The notes under the pieces were generated by a model that made no database searches, was not told where the DNA came from, and was given only the letters and a program-made list of their open reading frames with translations. Made by a program: the position numbers and the translations under genes. Shown here in pieces: positions 46,770-61,100 of a stretch of DNA of 64,000 nucleotides. How positions within the stretch are numbered: the stretch's first letter is position 1; each line of letters opens with the position of its first letter. Source of the stretch: Puffinus mauretanicus (lineage: Eukaryota; Chordata; Aves; Procellariiformes; Procellariidae); the NCBI GenBank assembly GCA_023333565.1, contig JAJKFH010001941.1:682001-746000 (forward strand), in the 5' to 3' direction.

Positions 46770-49700
46770 CGTCTGATATATTAAATAATAAAGCAGGTTG
46801 CAGCACATGTTGAGGGAGAATACTGAACTACTTCTGGTCTTGCTCTTGGTTGAGCTGTGTAGATTTTCACAATGGTCTTATATGAGTCTGAGGGAATAAG
46901 ATAAAGTTAAGGGTGCAGAGAAGGTGGTTTGAGGTCTTCAGTTTATCTGCTCCTGTATGGCGGGGGGGTGGGGGGAGAAGAAACTCTTCTGCCACTTGCT
47001 GTAGCTGGAGGGTGCGGCTCCGCTGTTGGTCCGACTGTCCCAGGGCTGCTACCCTGTCTCCTCTGCCCTGGCGCTGGTGTGACCCAGGGGCTGAGCTCTC
47101 TGAGCCAGCTCTTCGGCAGAAAACTAGTTGTTTGACTGAGGAGCTAGTGTGGGATGGGCAGGACCACAGCAAATTTAAAGCGACTTAACGCTGCCGTGAA
47201 GGCCTCTGCTTCCTGGGAGGAAGAACTTGTCTGCTTGTAGCCTTTGGAAATGTGCAATGCCACTGTGTTTGGAAAGGAGACGAAGCATCTTGTCTTAGCT
47301 TTGACAAGATTAGGGGATGGTGGTAGATTTCATGCTAGTATAATAGGAATTGCTGCTAGGCTTAAATGAAATCCTTCCATGATTTTCCTCAGAAACATCT
47401 CTGTTTTTGAGCTGGAGGGGTCTTTGAATGCTTGTCAAGCCATGTAATCTTTGTCCCACTCAAGTCCTTTGATATCTGAAGATAAGTAAAATGCAGCTGT
47501 TTGTTCCAGTGAAGTCTGGCAACAAATTACTGTAACTTCTCTGCTCCACCTTTCATGTGCAAATGATGAGACTGGATAATCATTATCTTTCAACTACTTT
47601 ATTAAGCACCTTTAAAAAAATTATGTTTTATCTGGCTTGTCAGACATAAACACAAAACAGCCTTGGATTTTGTTGCTGGCATGGTTAGTGATACCTGGTG
47701 GCTGAGCAGAGCCAGCACGAGACTGCTCTTCTCCTTCTCCTTGAAAACTCCATTTTTAGAGTATGAGGATATTTGATTTTCATCACCAATTCCTTTAATT
47801 GCAGCCAGAACACCTGGTAAGCAAGCATTTTCAGTGAAAAGAGGGGAAAGCGTGTGGAAATAGCATAGCCTACAGATAGGCTTTGTAGAGTTGGTCGATA
47901 ACTGGTAGTGGGAACTGTTGCAGAAATACGTGCTGTGTAAATATTAGTAGTTGCAGTGTACAGTAAGCATGGAACAGAAGCCTGGCAAAAATGCTGCTGT
48001 TGTTCTGTCATTGGCAGCAAATGTTTGTTGCACTTCTGTGTTAAAGCTACATGGGATTTGGTTTCTGTTTCAAAGTTAAATAACTTGATAATAAAAACAC
48101 ATAATCAAATATATTAATAATAAAAACAGACTTTAACAGTTGATGCTTCTTAAAAATTGCATCAGGCTGGTACCAGCACCACACGTTCTGCTGAATTTAG
48201 ACTAAAGAGGCTTGTTTACAGTGGGAACTTGTGCAGCCTTTAATAGGAACCTCTACTCAACTTCATGCTTTGCTTTAGTTGGTAACCCACATAAGAACAA
48301 GCAAATAACCACTCTTTTCTGTCCCTCCAAACTCCTGTTTGTTGTCTTACAGGATTGTGGCTTGCAGATTGCAGCTCTGACAGTACTTAAAAAGGCAAAA
48401 TAGAAGAACCCCCCAATTATGTCTACTTAAAGATAGTCTCAAGTAAAACTATTTCTTGGTTTCTTCCTTGTCTGACCCTTTTTAATATAGTGAAGTTGCT
48501 CTAACAGGTGGCTTGACTGTATAAAAACAGTGGTGAGGAAGACTTGTCAAATGATCCACCTCTGTTAAGGTCCCTGTGAGGGAATTTTCCACTATTTATC
48601 TTTCCTTACCTTAGTAGTCAAAACAAGAGATTCTGTTTCCTGCTCATGGCTCAGGTTTTTTCCTGTTGTGCCTAGCTGTCATTTCCCTTCTGTAAGTGAT
48701 GGGAACAAGTACAGTGTGCAGATAATAATGAAATGCACTTGACAGTCTCTTCTTTGACACCAGATTTTACCTGAAGAGACCTCACAAGCTCAAAGTAGCT
48801 TTCACGTAGCGAGGGAGGGTAGATAGCACAATGCAAATACAAACATTACTCAAGATTCAGGCCTTCAGGAGTAGGCTTTCTGCTAAATTTCTGAAGTACT
48901 CTAAACTTCTTAAGTACATTAAAGGGCTTATGACAACTTGATCAGTAGACTCTTGCACTGAAAGCAAGCATGCAGTGAAGGATGTTTCTGTTAGGTGTTT
49001 GTAGTAGGCATTGAAAAATTAACTCGAAATGTAACTCAACAAATATAACTCAACTCAAACCATAAGTGACTGAAAGCTCCTCTTTTGTCTTCAGACTGCC
49101 TGTGTTGGTGGGATTGCACACTCCAAATTTAAATGTGAGTGTCAGCATTAATACTGCGCAAGAACTCTGGATATTTTTCAACTCCAAGAGAGGAAAGTGG
49201 TTTGGGGGAGGTTGAAAGAACTCTTTCTTGAACCTGCCCCCGATGATGATCTACTCGAATCTTATTTTTTCCTCTGCGCTATGTTTAGAGTAGCAAAGAA
49301 TCCTGTGGGAATATTGAGGAAACTATTAACCTAGAAAACTTCACTGTTGTTCTTGCTCTTCAGCCCCCTGCCATATGCTAACATTAACCTCTAAAAACTT
49401 CATATGAACAACTTCTACACCATTCATTTCCCCCCCGGCCTTAATTTTCTTGTACTTTTTCTGTTCTGCTTCTTTCTCCCATTTATTGCTTTTTCTTCCT
49501 TTCAGCTTTCTACTCCTTGCCTTAGCTTTTTAATTGCTCTGCAAGGCTGTCATTCACTGGGCAGGAGGGTGTGTGTTGGGTGAAAGCGCACAGGTGCTGG
49601 TGCCTGTTTTACTCCAAGCGCTTGAAGGTGGCTTGGAGAACATTGGCATCAGTGGGGTGGAGCGGCAGTGACAGAGCAGGTGTGGAAATAGCAATTAGTG

Positions 49701-51644
49701 AGGAAAAACTACCTGTTACCAGGTCTTAGACCAATTTGTTTTCTTCTTTGATTATCCCTTTGCATTAGAAATAATAGCGGAGTTGAGAATTTAAAAAAAA
49801 TAAATATTGTGAAATTTTGAAGAACATTTATTTAATTTGAATTTACATATGAATAAGAAATTTTGTACTGCCTGGTATCTGTGGAAGTTGGAGAGCTGGA
49901 ATCCAGCGGAACTGGTGGAAGGCACCGTCTTGGCACGGTGAGGGCACTGTGAGGCTACCCAGCTGCTGGCAGCGGCAGGCTCCGAGACAGCGTTTCTGGC
50001 TCTTCAGCCACTGTAGGTGAACACGACTGTTTCCTTTAAAGCTGAGGCACCAGCTGAGGATTTGAAAAGGCCTAAAGCTGTTTTCCTCATCTATGCATGC
50101 CACTGAGGTGTGGTAAGAGAAGGTCTGTCAGTTATGACCTCAAGTTGGACACTGATGGCAACCAGTTTGTTCACTTTATTAGCCTGCTCTATTGCTGCTT
50201 CGTTTTCATTCTGCCAAGCAATTTGGTAGTTTTATTAATATGTATCCAGCAGATGCAGTGATTTTTGTTTACAAAATAATGTAATCTTTACATTTTTGCT
50301 TTCATATACTTACTAAGGTCTAGTTTTAAATACAGCAGGCATGATTAAAGGGGAGGAAAAAACATTGTATTAACCAGAAAACCATAAAGTTTCAGAAAGA
50401 ATTCCCCCCCAAACTGCAAGAATCTGAATGAATGAATGCTTTATAATAGAGCCCATAAATAAGTCCAGAGGTACTGTCTTTGACGCTAGCAGCAAGAAAA
50501 AATGGAGTTCCCTAAGCTTGCATTCCTTGAAGCTGCATAATTCTAATGTGACTTGCCCTCTGTAGAGGTAAAAAATAGAAGTATAGCACTTTTGAAGTAC
50601 AGATACAACAAGACGTTTTAAAAATTTTGTTTCCGAGCAATTCTTAGCTGAGACAAAGGTTATCAGTAGCAGAAGGAGTGACAATGTCTGCTGTGCGTGC
50701 ATTAATCCTCAGTCACTTGAAAGTGCACTGGACACTTGTGCAATATACTCATTGCTTTTAAAACTTCTGCTGGGTATTAGAGAGAGGACAGGGTAGCGTA
50801 CAGGAAGCCAACTTAACTTTTATGCATTAAGCCCTGGTACAGGATCTCTCCTCAAGCCTTAATTGTCTTTAAAGCTACAGATGACCTCTTCATGGTGGGT
50901 TTTACCTGTACCTCTCACAAAATGTGAGATTCTTGTTTCCAGTGTTAAACTGAACTTGGATCCTACAGTGCTATGGTTGAAAAGTTGCTGCTTCATCCGT
51001 TAGGTTGATTCATGAGGGAGTTACTCTTCCATGTGGGTAACCATATGATGTCTCCATTTACCAGCTTGTTGTACATGAAGGGTTGTATTCCAAGGGTTTC
51101 CCCTGGACAGACAATAATTGTGGCACAGACAGTGCTGCTGCTGATTTGCTAGTGAGCTTTACATTTGCGAGGGTGGCTGAAAATGCTGATTCTGGTCATG
51201 ATTTTCACTAGATCTGGCTAACACCTCTTCTTGTGTAAATAGGCCAAGCCAGAGGCACATCAGATTCTTTTTTGTTTTAGTTGATTTCAGTAATTGTGTG
51301 GCTGGTGCCTTTCTGACCTCTTCAAGGTATCTGTGCCTGCACTGGGCCATGACTATGAAAAACAGGAAACTTTAACTTCAGTATTCTGTTCGGGTCTCTT
51401 GCCTTTTGCTTGTGGATACAAAGGTGCTGGTGAGAGTTTTGCAGAATTTCCCCTTCCCTGTTTTTTCGGCTGACTTCAAAGGCTGTGTGACAGCATTACC
51501 TGGCAGCTCTTGTCACAGTGTAGAGTTTGGTGCATTAACGTTTCTTGCACCGAAAGAGAGGAGTTGAATCTCTGTCTGCAGGCTGTCGTCAGGGTCCTAG
51601 CCTGCCCCTAGAAGAGTAGTGGCCTGTGCTGTATTTCACTTTAA

Positions 51645-53500
51645 GTGGGATTTAATTTCTCCTTCCTTGATCTATTTGGCTACCGTATCATAGCACACCT
51701 CCCCCTGCCATATGCACAGTTTCCCAGTCACCTTACAGGTGTAATGAAGAAGTATGGTACATGTGGGTTGCAATACAGGTTCTATGTTAGATGTCGTTCA
51801 TTGCTGTATGCCGATCTCTGTTGTACAAGCATTGCAGGGCACGCTGGGGTAGAGGGAGGTATTCAAGCTCACCTCAGGCATGCCATGTCATCCAGAGGGG
51901 ATGGAGAGGAGAGGGGGAGTGTTGGGAGAAGCTGCAGAATGGATATCTGTTGTGATTTAACAAGTGCTGCTGTGGGCAAAGTGGCTTGGCAGTACCTCAA
52001 AACCCATCTCCCCTCCCTGAAACATTCCCAGAAGCAGCTGGCCACAGGAGCCAGCTCATGGGTTGCAGATCACAGGAAACAGCTTGCCGCAACAAATTTG
52101 GCTTCCTCTGCTCAGATGACCCTCAGCAAGGATACATGTCATCTGCATCAGCTCTGGGAAGTGCATAGCGGTGGCGAGCAAGAGGAAGGATGTTGGAGGT
52201 ATGCATGAAGCCCTGTCTTGCAGTGGGCTTCACCGGTGTTGAACCAGTGTTGACCATGTGGAGAGCATCCCTGCAACTAACTTGTCCTACATCCGGATGC
52301 CTGGACTAAGGCTGGACAGCAGTATTTCCCTGAGTGTTTTTTTTCAGTGCTGTACCTCAGTTGGTCCCCATTCAGTTGGTAAATGGTGGCTATGATGTCC
52401 CACACCCTTCCTCTCACCAGTGGCATCCTGAATTCCCAGAGCTATATTGCATCATGAGGAAGTACTGGAGCTGCAGAGTGTGGTGCGGGTGCCTTTCTAC
52501 CCTGTGTCATGCAGTGTGTGGGTAGCATGCTCTTGAGTCTTGTTGGTCTGGTTTATGGGTGTGTTGTGCTTATCTTGGAAAATCAGAGTCACTAGCTCCA
52601 TCTGTCTTCAGAAATGTTCTTGCCTCTGTCTCAGACCACCTCAATTCCATGTGGACATCCCAGGAGAGCTGAGAGAGAGAAGCGTGAAGAAGATACTTCT
52701 GTATGTGCATCAGCAGCAACCACGAGAGGAAATTGTTTCCCTGCTAGTGTAAACCTGATTAGTCAGCTTGCTCACTAGCACTTGCTGAATGGTGCCCTTC
52801 TGTGGTGGCTCTCTTGCAACTAGTGTGGACTGAGCAATTCCAGCAAACCAGGTCTCCCTACCTTAAAGACCTCCTGGCACTACAAGGCATATCAGTGTCG
52901 GCAACATGTATTGCTGGATAGCTACTCGCACATAGAAATAACGAGGAGAAGTTGCATCTCTGCTGAGGAGGGATCACTGTGGAGGGAATGCTGCTAAGAG
53001 GGGTTGTGCTGAGGTCCAAAGGTTCGTAAAGGCAGCCTGCTACAATCCCGTGTCTGTAAGGTGCACAAAGGCTCTGGCATGGCCTCGCATCCCTCTTGTG
53101 TGATGGGGCTGTGTCAGCTCATACGGACTGGCGTGGCTTACACATGCTCCGTGACGTGCAGTTGTGAAGTCTGTTACTCAGATTTGGTTCCTGCTGTCTT
53201 GCCGAGACGTGGTTCCTGACTCTACAAGCAGTGTTTGTACTGTTTCAAGGAAAATGTAAGATTTGCTTGTTACTAGCTGTCACGCAGCCTAACATAAATC
53301 TGGAATGCTTGTTACTCAATGCAGTGAATGAATCCCTCTCCTTTCGAACGTGGTACTTGGCTACAGTGCACGTGGATGGGCTTTGCGAGCTGATCCAATG
53401 CACTGATACCAGAAGCGGTGCGCTTTGGTGCAGAGCACTAAGGCAGAGTTCAGGATCGAAGGGGAAGTCTTGTCCCTGAGCAGATGCAGTCTGTGTCACT
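51645..53500. other. GC-richer intronic block, no gene recognised
   Basis: This part of intron 2 is richer in G and C than its flanks and holds several open frames, the longest 187 codons (51645-52208, +). None shows a recognisable domain, conserved start context or splice arrangement that I can support. It may be an old unidentified insertion or a processed relic, or only an isochore-like fluctuation. Confidence 0.3.
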
Positions 53501-56500
53501 TTGGGCTCACGTTGCACGTAATTTGCAACTGTGCACTTGGCTGCTTCGTTATCTTGCAGGAGGGGTTCTGAGATTGCAGTCTTCATATTGCTGAGGTTTC
53601 TTCCAGAACCTACCTGCCCAGAAGCAGAAAGTTTTAGTACAATTCAAAAAGCAGAGGAAGAGAGAACACACAGGAAGTTACAAACATCCATGGGAAAGAT
53701 GGGGAAAGAACTGAAAAAAAAAAATGGTAAAATCTCACTGGTTTTAAAAAGGAACGCAGGAAGGGCTTTGGTTCCGAATTCACATACTCTGTCTGCAAAA
53801 CCTCGCTTCCTAGATCTTTTGCCTCAAGACTTTTTTTAATGTAGTTAAAACATGAATCATTTTAAAACAAATAATCAGCTTAGCTATTTCTTTATAGCAC
53901 TTAGCGTTTGCAACCAGCGGGCTTGAAAATGCATGTGCAGAAAGAGTAGCTGTTCTGAACAGCAATTTGAGAGGCCTAAGGAGCTGATATCTTGCTATAT
54001 GGCTAGGTCGGCTTTTGGAGACACCCTACCAGGGAGGATATCACAAGGAGGCTGGATGTTGAATTCGGGTAGTGAAGTACAGAATATGGTTCAAGCTCTT
54101 AATCTCAGTGGCACTGAGAATATTGACACTTGGAAGAAACAGAGTGGCTGCATGTAATATTTATCTATACTTGATATGTTTATCTAAATCTCAACATCAA
54201 TTCTTGGCAGCTTAGATGTCAGTAAAATAAGACAAGTTCTGCTGTAAGGTGTGGAAGAATAGAGCTACTGAAATACAGCCCCTGAATTTGCTTGCATTGG
54301 GTGCTTCTATGGGGAGCTTTTCTTTTCACTGTTCAGCATGGTGTTTCTTTCAGAAACAGAGGGTGGGAGGCTGATGATTACCAAGCTACTAGTTCACACA
54401 AGTGGTGCGTCTTCCAGCGTGGTGGTACAGTCACTGCCACTAGCCACTCCTGAATAATGTAATCATTTCCATGATAAAGCACATGAGCTTTTGCAACTTG
54501 CAGAATTCTGCTCTCCCAACAGCTGAAGGTGGGTAAGCTTTCATTTTTTTAATTTATTTTCTTTTGTGATGGGCAGATTATATGCCTAGCTCTTTATCTT
54601 CCCATTAAGAGCTGGGTGAACAGCTTTTGCACTGGCCTGATAAGCTTTTCTTGATGAAAAAAATCACTGTGTTTTTAAGACACTTAGATCCCGTGCCACT
54701 TAGTTATTTTTAATGACAAAATGAGTAAAAAAAGAACTAAAGAGTTTGGGTGTGTTGTCTAGTGCACCTTCAACTGGGAATCCACATCAGCTGGGAAAGA
54801 GTTGCCAGCTAATGGCTTTAAAATAGCTACGATGAGTAATCTGCTCAGAACACATGTATACATTTTTGAGTGGTTTACTTTCATTAAAAATAACTGTCAA
54901 ATGCACAGGTTTTTTTAAAAGTTGTTTCCTCTCTGTCGTTTTCTCTCTCTGTCTCTCCATGCACCAGCGTGATACAGCTGCTATGCTCTGCTGCTTATTA
55001 TTTGTACCCTGATTCCTAGCCCTCCCAAGGGGACGATGACCAGTAACAATGTGAATGGGCAGCAGCCCGGGACCTTTGGAGGATGATGAGATTCAAAGCT
55101 GAGGTGCCAAGTTCAATTCAAACCCTATAAAGACTCCAAGGAGCAGAATTGTTCCTCCAAATTGGTTTAGCAGATTCTGAGTCCTTATATATGAAGGCAG
55201 TTGCATCTGACAGCTCAGAGGATCTGACGTGACCAGTGCAAGACAAAAACACTCATGTCTGTGGGAGCTCACTTGCCCAATGGATGTGTGAATTGGGAAC
55301 TGATGAACAGCTGCCTCTCTTCAGACATAGTGTGCTTGTCTGTTTTCAAAGCAAAAGAAGATGTTTAAAGGGAAGTCTACAACCACAGCCATCTTCCTCG
55401 TGGTCATCTCTGTGTGCATCCCTCTGGAAATGCTAAATATGGTACCTTGTGCCTGAAGTTTAAGCACAGATTTATAGGAAGGAAGGGAGTTTTATTTTGA
55501 CTGTTTTGAAACTGTGTGGCTTACAACCTGTTTTTATTGAGATATATTTACGAGAAGTCTAGGGCATATGTTACTCCCCGCTGGTCTCTGTGTGGTGAAA
55601 TTTGGAGAGAAACGTCACCTCATATAGCCATTCAGTAACTTTTTCAGCCAGGCCCTCTTTGAGATGAAGAATTTTAATTTTAAATTATCTTAATTCATTT
55701 TAAAAGGCAAAACAAAACCAAAAAAGCTCAATCAAACCCAACAGCTTTTTTTTTACATTCACTAGCTTCTGCAGCTGCCGGGAGGTGTTATATATCCAGC
55801 TTTATTATCTCAGCAGATGTTGGGTAAACAACTCCTGCTCTAGCGTGACACATTTAAAACAGTCAAAGAAAAGCTGCTTCAGAGCACATCACTTCTGTAG
55901 GTAAAGAAAGGAGCTACGTTCTGGGTGTGTTGTCTCGTGTACCTGTATTAGCTTTATGAGGCAGGTGAGATACCGGCTCCTTAAATAACAACTCTGGTCT
56001 TAAGCAAGCATTTCATAATGAAATTTGACTCATCAGCTGCTGGGAATAGCAGCCCAGATCCATTTTGCTTGTGGGGAAAGGGCTCCCTGGGAGAGGCTTT
56101 GTGAAGGCTTAGCACAATTCTCTGTCTGCAACTGCATTAGTCTGTATTTTCTCTTGTGGTTGGGATGCAGTGTGGTGGCAAATCGGTTAAGCTTGCGGCA
56201 TGAGGTCCTCTCCTAAGCTGCTCTGTGCAGCTCCATGGTCCTTTTGCAGAAAAAGGAGAAAGAGACCTTATTTTGGAGTGTTGCCACCATGTCTGCTGAA
56301 TCATGACCATGAAAACTGCTGAAGGGGGTCTGTGCTAAATAACAAGTGTCGTATGCCAATGGTTATTTTTGGTGGTTTCAATTACAATCCTCCTTTCTCC
56401 GAGAACCGCACTGGTGTTTGTGTAAATGGATGCCGAATCGCAACAGCAAAGCCACTGAGAACCTAAGCCAATCCGAGGAAGAGTGGACACGTTTGCAGCA

Positions 56501-56824
56501 ATGTGCCTGTTCTTCTCAGCTGTTCCAGCCCATGACCCTCAGCTTCTTCCTTGTGTAAACACGGATGGACATTTTTGTTTAGGAGCAGTATCAGGAGGCT
56601 TAACTGGGAAGAGGCAGCACAGAGGATGGAGCAGTGGTTAGGCTTTTCAGGCTTTGTCTCAGTGGGAAAGTATGAATGCATTTAATACTGTATTTGCACT
56701 CTTGGCTGGCTGGGACCCAGCCCTGACCACAGCGCCTGCTGATGCTGCAGGGATTGCTTTGGCTTTTAGCACTCGGACAAAGGAAAAGCACTTTTGGGAG
56801 CTTATTAGTAGGTTGAGAAGAGCA

Positions 56825-56884
56825 ACCTTCTTTGCCTCCTTTCACTTTTATCTTTTTTTTTTTTCTTTTTCTTCTTCTTTCAGC
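56825..56884. repeat. Pyrimidine tract
   Basis: T-rich sequence with scattered C, followed after 56880 by CAGCAAGACTC. It resembles a strong polypyrimidine tract followed by AG, as at a 3' splice site. No conserved coding exon follows, so it could at most serve a cryptic or non-coding exon. Confidence 0.5.
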
Positions 56885-58110
56885 AAGACTCACTATTTAG
56901 ACATCTTGTGAATGAATGGCAGAAAGTCTTTGACTTCTGTTTTGAGGGAAAGCCAGGAGTGACTAACATTCCTTAATCTGATTTTATTGCACATTCTTGT
57001 CTTGGATATGTTTTCTCTTTTTTCCCCAACCAGAAGAAGAAAACAGTCCCTGATGCAAGTGGCTTCTAAGCTCTGTCTTCCTGGAGCTCCACATGTAGCT
57101 CTCTGTATCCATTTGGGAACTGACTTTGTGTATTGTTTTGTTTTCATGCAAAAGATCTTTCTGCAAACTGTGACTTGAATAAAAGCAGGAGGGAGTTCAG
57201 ATGCTGGGAGTCCCTGGTGTCAGCTGAGGCAGGCGGCAGATAATCCCTGCTCTGTTCTGTACATTCATTAGCATTCTAGAAATACCTGACGTGTCTGTTT
57301 CCTGATTAGGAGATCTCTAGTCAAATGCTCATTTTCTCACAGGAAACAAAGTATTCAGAATTTCTCTGGAAAAATTTAGGAATGCCTTTCTGTGTACATA
57401 ACTGTGGCTTTTTTTTCCATTTGCACGTGTTGCTGGCCCCTGTTTGTTAGGGACCTCTCTGCATCCTGGTAAAGCTTTTGGCACAGAAACAAAGTGCACC
57501 AGCTCCCTCCCTGCACCCCCATTAATTCCAATTTCTGCCTCTTCCTTTAATCGGCAGATGTGGGAGATGGGCTTGACAGGAGTTGAGAGAGTTGAAAATG
57601 GTTTGAAGGCGAGGGTAGTCTAAAGAAATGTGATCAAAGACGGCTATTATCACTGAAATATGAGTGTTGCTATTGATGCTTGTTTATAGCTTGTTAAGTC
57701 TTGCGTGCGTGTACAGTTTCATTTTATAGGCAGATGGCTTTTAAGTAAAATAACGACTTCTCAGTGTGCTCTCCTAAAGTGAAACACCGCTTCCTTCCTC
57801 CCCCCGCCCCCCCAAAGTAAAGTTTAAAGTCTACGACTACTAGGAGTGCTCGATTCTACCAAAGACAAAATGTATCCTGTTTGTTTAATAAATAATCAGC
57901 TGGCTTTGATTTTTGGCTTAATTTAGTCCAAGTGCTTGGGGGCGGATAGATGGGAATGCAGTGTTGGGGGTGGAGACTTTCAAGGAAAAACTCAAGGAGT
58001 AGAAAATTAAAGTAACAGAGGCTATATCCTCCATCCAGGCTGGGGAGACAGCACTGTGGGATATGCTGTTGCTCATAGCTTCAAAGAACGAAACAGTGAT
58101 TCCTGAAAAA

Positions 58111-58130
58111 GTATGTTATAGTTAACATAC
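58111..58130. repeat. Perfect 8-bp hairpin
   Basis: GTATGTTA and TAACATAC pair exactly around the four-base loop TAGT. It is intronic and of unknown function. Confidence 0.7.
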
Positions 58131-61100
58131 TCGTAGTTAGGTAAACTTCCGCTGCTTTATTTAGCTCTGGCAATGCTGGGTGGTTTTATTTGCAAAGCCC
58201 TTGCTTCTAGAGCCTGTGGTTGACTTCTGAGGCGCTTCTGCAAGTTGTCTAGTTTTTGTAGTTACCAAGGAAAAAAACTTTGACCTGAAAACACAAGCAG
58301 AAGGAGTATCTAAGTGCTTAGTTGCACAGACAGTGGTACAGGCAGTTGCATTTTGGCTGCTTCTGTGCTCTCTTGGCCGGACATGAACTGGTTTTGCTCC
58401 AGAAGCCACATAGTTGGGTTAGCATGGTGCCAAGCTCGGATTCCTGTGCCTGATGTCCGGAGCGAGCTGGGAGAGCAGCCGTCCACCACGGGCAGGAGAG
58501 TAATGCCCTCGGCCTTGGCGCTCCAGGGGTAAACTAACAGAACTACATGCATTTATTTTTTTCCTTGTGCTATGCCCTCTTTTTGGGGGAGGAAGTGGAG
58601 AAATTACAATGTGTGGCTAGTACCAGATATTCACTATACTATAAACAGATATCTGCTCTACTACACCTAGATTTTTCTAGCAGTGTAATGTGAACAGTTC
58701 TTTAGTAGTGTTAATACAGGTACCTGTGCAGCAAAAAGGGTCACTAGGTGACAGCCAACAAATGTATGCCCTCTGGGGTCAGATTTTTCTTCAAAACTTC
58801 ATATGGGCTCTATCGCCAAGCATTACAGGAAGGAGGAAAATTGGTGGTTTCCAGAGGCTAACCTCAGTCCTTCAATGATGACTCACAACCATGGGGACTA
58901 AAAGGAAAGGTGGCCTCACTGAAAACTGAGTGCCTCTATGTGAGGAGTGGGACTGAAGGAGGCTGCTGTTTGAGGGCAGAGAAGCAAACCCTCCTGAAAG
59001 CACAGGGGTCTGGCTTTGTTACACTTTTTTCCAAGCTTGATTTCAATCGCCCTTTGCATGCACCGAGTTACCCTCGTCATTGCTTCCTGAACCAGCTGGG
59101 GAGAATGATGCAGGCAATTGCCATCATTCTTGAGAGCATCAGTGACTGGGATGATGGAGGGAGGAAATAAAATACCAGTGTGTTGAGGTAAAACTCCTTC
59201 TGAAGAGAAGGAAAACTTATTTGCTGAATTTTTTCCACTTATACCCAGTTTTCTGCAGCACAGCAGTTCTTTGCTTGGCAATGTCTTTCATACTGCTATT
59301 GCACTGAGGCTCATAAGACTTTGAATTATAGTATGCATGCTAATAAGAATTTATTGTTTTTTGCCCTTGAAATGAACAAAAACACTCCCACTCAGTATCT
59401 TCAATCTGGAGAAAAGTACACTGTTCCCCTTGTGCCGTTCTCTCCCCTTTCCCAAGCACTCTTTTATGCAGTGAGGAGTTGCTGCAGATCCGCTGTGTTG
59501 TTTGTGCAGCCTGTTCCCTCTGCTGCCAGAAGTGTAACCCGTGCCTGTCTTCATGCTGGCAAAGGTGCATCTTTGGAAAACTGGGGAGGACATGCATGTG
59601 GGAGGGGAAAAAGTATATGGTCCTGTATTAAGCTGAGACAGCAACTGAAAGTCCTGGGAGTGTTTTGACTATTGCTTGAAGCTCTTAGAGGCATATAAAA
59701 GGGGAGGAGGAATTTACATTCTCTGCCAAAGCTTCCCACAAGTTACAATCTCTTTTTAAAAGAGTTTATTATAAAGGGCCAAATTGTGCTTTCAGACCCT
59801 GCAGTCTAGCAAAGCATCCAACTTTTCTTGTCCTATGGCCCTGCACAGCAATGTTCCAAAAGCCTGGTGGAAGCTGGTGGTAAGGCCCATTTTTGGAGGG
59901 AGGTTCCTCAACTGGGGAGCTCTGAGTTAGCAGGTTGGCTGGGCAGCTGCCGCCCTTCCCGCTCCACCAGTAAGTGGCCTTGCTGGACCCTTTGTGCCAG
60001 TGTCCTTGCCCTGGCTGCTGCTTCCCAGCCACCGATTCCCTCCCTGCTCCAGCAGCAGCCCAGCACCTAGCTGGTGTGGTGGACGTCTCTGTGTAGTGTC
60101 TTCCTCCTCCCTCAGCACTCCCATGCTTGAGCCACTTCGTAAGCAATGCTGCAGGTCGGGGAGGCCTCTTCAAAAGCAGCTGTAAAAGCTGCTCTTAAAG
60201 TCAGTAGTTTTATCCAGCGTGGTCAATGGCAACCTAGAGAACACCTCAGAAAATCATGCTACCATGACAAACGTATCAGGATGTATTCATCAATAAAACT
60301 AGCACACTGGCATCTGAGAAGCAATTTGGCCCAGGGGGAGCCTCTCTTTAATGTGCTGTGTCCTTTTTTGGCCATTAACGCTTCATCTCAGGAAAGAAAG
60401 TTCTAGAGGTGAGCAGTGAGAAGGGGAAGATGCTTAGGAAACTTTTCCTTCTGTTTTTCCCCAAATTAAACAGATTAACTGAGGGAGGAGAAACTAGGTC
60501 TGACACTGGTGTGGGGTAAAGGCATTGGAAGATGGCTATGTCTGCTTTTCATGTTTTGATTTGGATCAGGAGGGTGCTTCTGAAGTAAACCTCCTGATTC
60601 ACCCCCTCCCTGCCCCATGTGCTGTCTGGCATTGCAGAGCAGCGTCAGGGCATGCAAGCTGGGTTCCTTCTACCTAAAACAAAACCAGAGGCTGCATTCC
60701 CAAAGCCCATCCAGCTCACCTGATGTGCTGGAGACCTGGGCTGAAGTAAAAGCCTTGTAAACCTTTAGTCTGGATGTCGGGACCTTCTGTATCGTTCTCT
60801 TATAGATTGCTTCAAGTGGGCCAAACTACTTGGGCATGCAGAGCTAGCTTTAGTGTGGTGGGATAGCAGGACAGACTGCCCAGATAGGCTGGAAATGGTG
60901 AATGTCATCCTTCTGTGGCTGCAGACCCTATGTGAAGACCCCCGCATGACAGTAGAGATGTGTGGCAGACTTTTAGGCTCCCTTCCAGTGGATTTGGTTT
61001 TTTTTTAATTGTTATTTTTTGTAACTGCCTTTCACACTGTCATTGAAAGTTGCCAGGAGCCCCTTTCTCACCATCTTGCTGGCTCTCCCTTCCTGGGAGA

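Noticed and set aside
56881..57147. A cryptic exon after the pyrimidine tract at 56825-56884
   Set aside because: Nothing downstream resembles the Par6 semi-CRIB or PDZ region, and the phase-1 continuation of codon 99 is not met by a recognisable sequence.
59776..59796. GGGCCAAATTGTGCTTTCAG as another palindromic repeat arm
   Set aside because: Only about 20 bases resemble the family seen at 1736 and no second arm follows, so chance similarity is likely.
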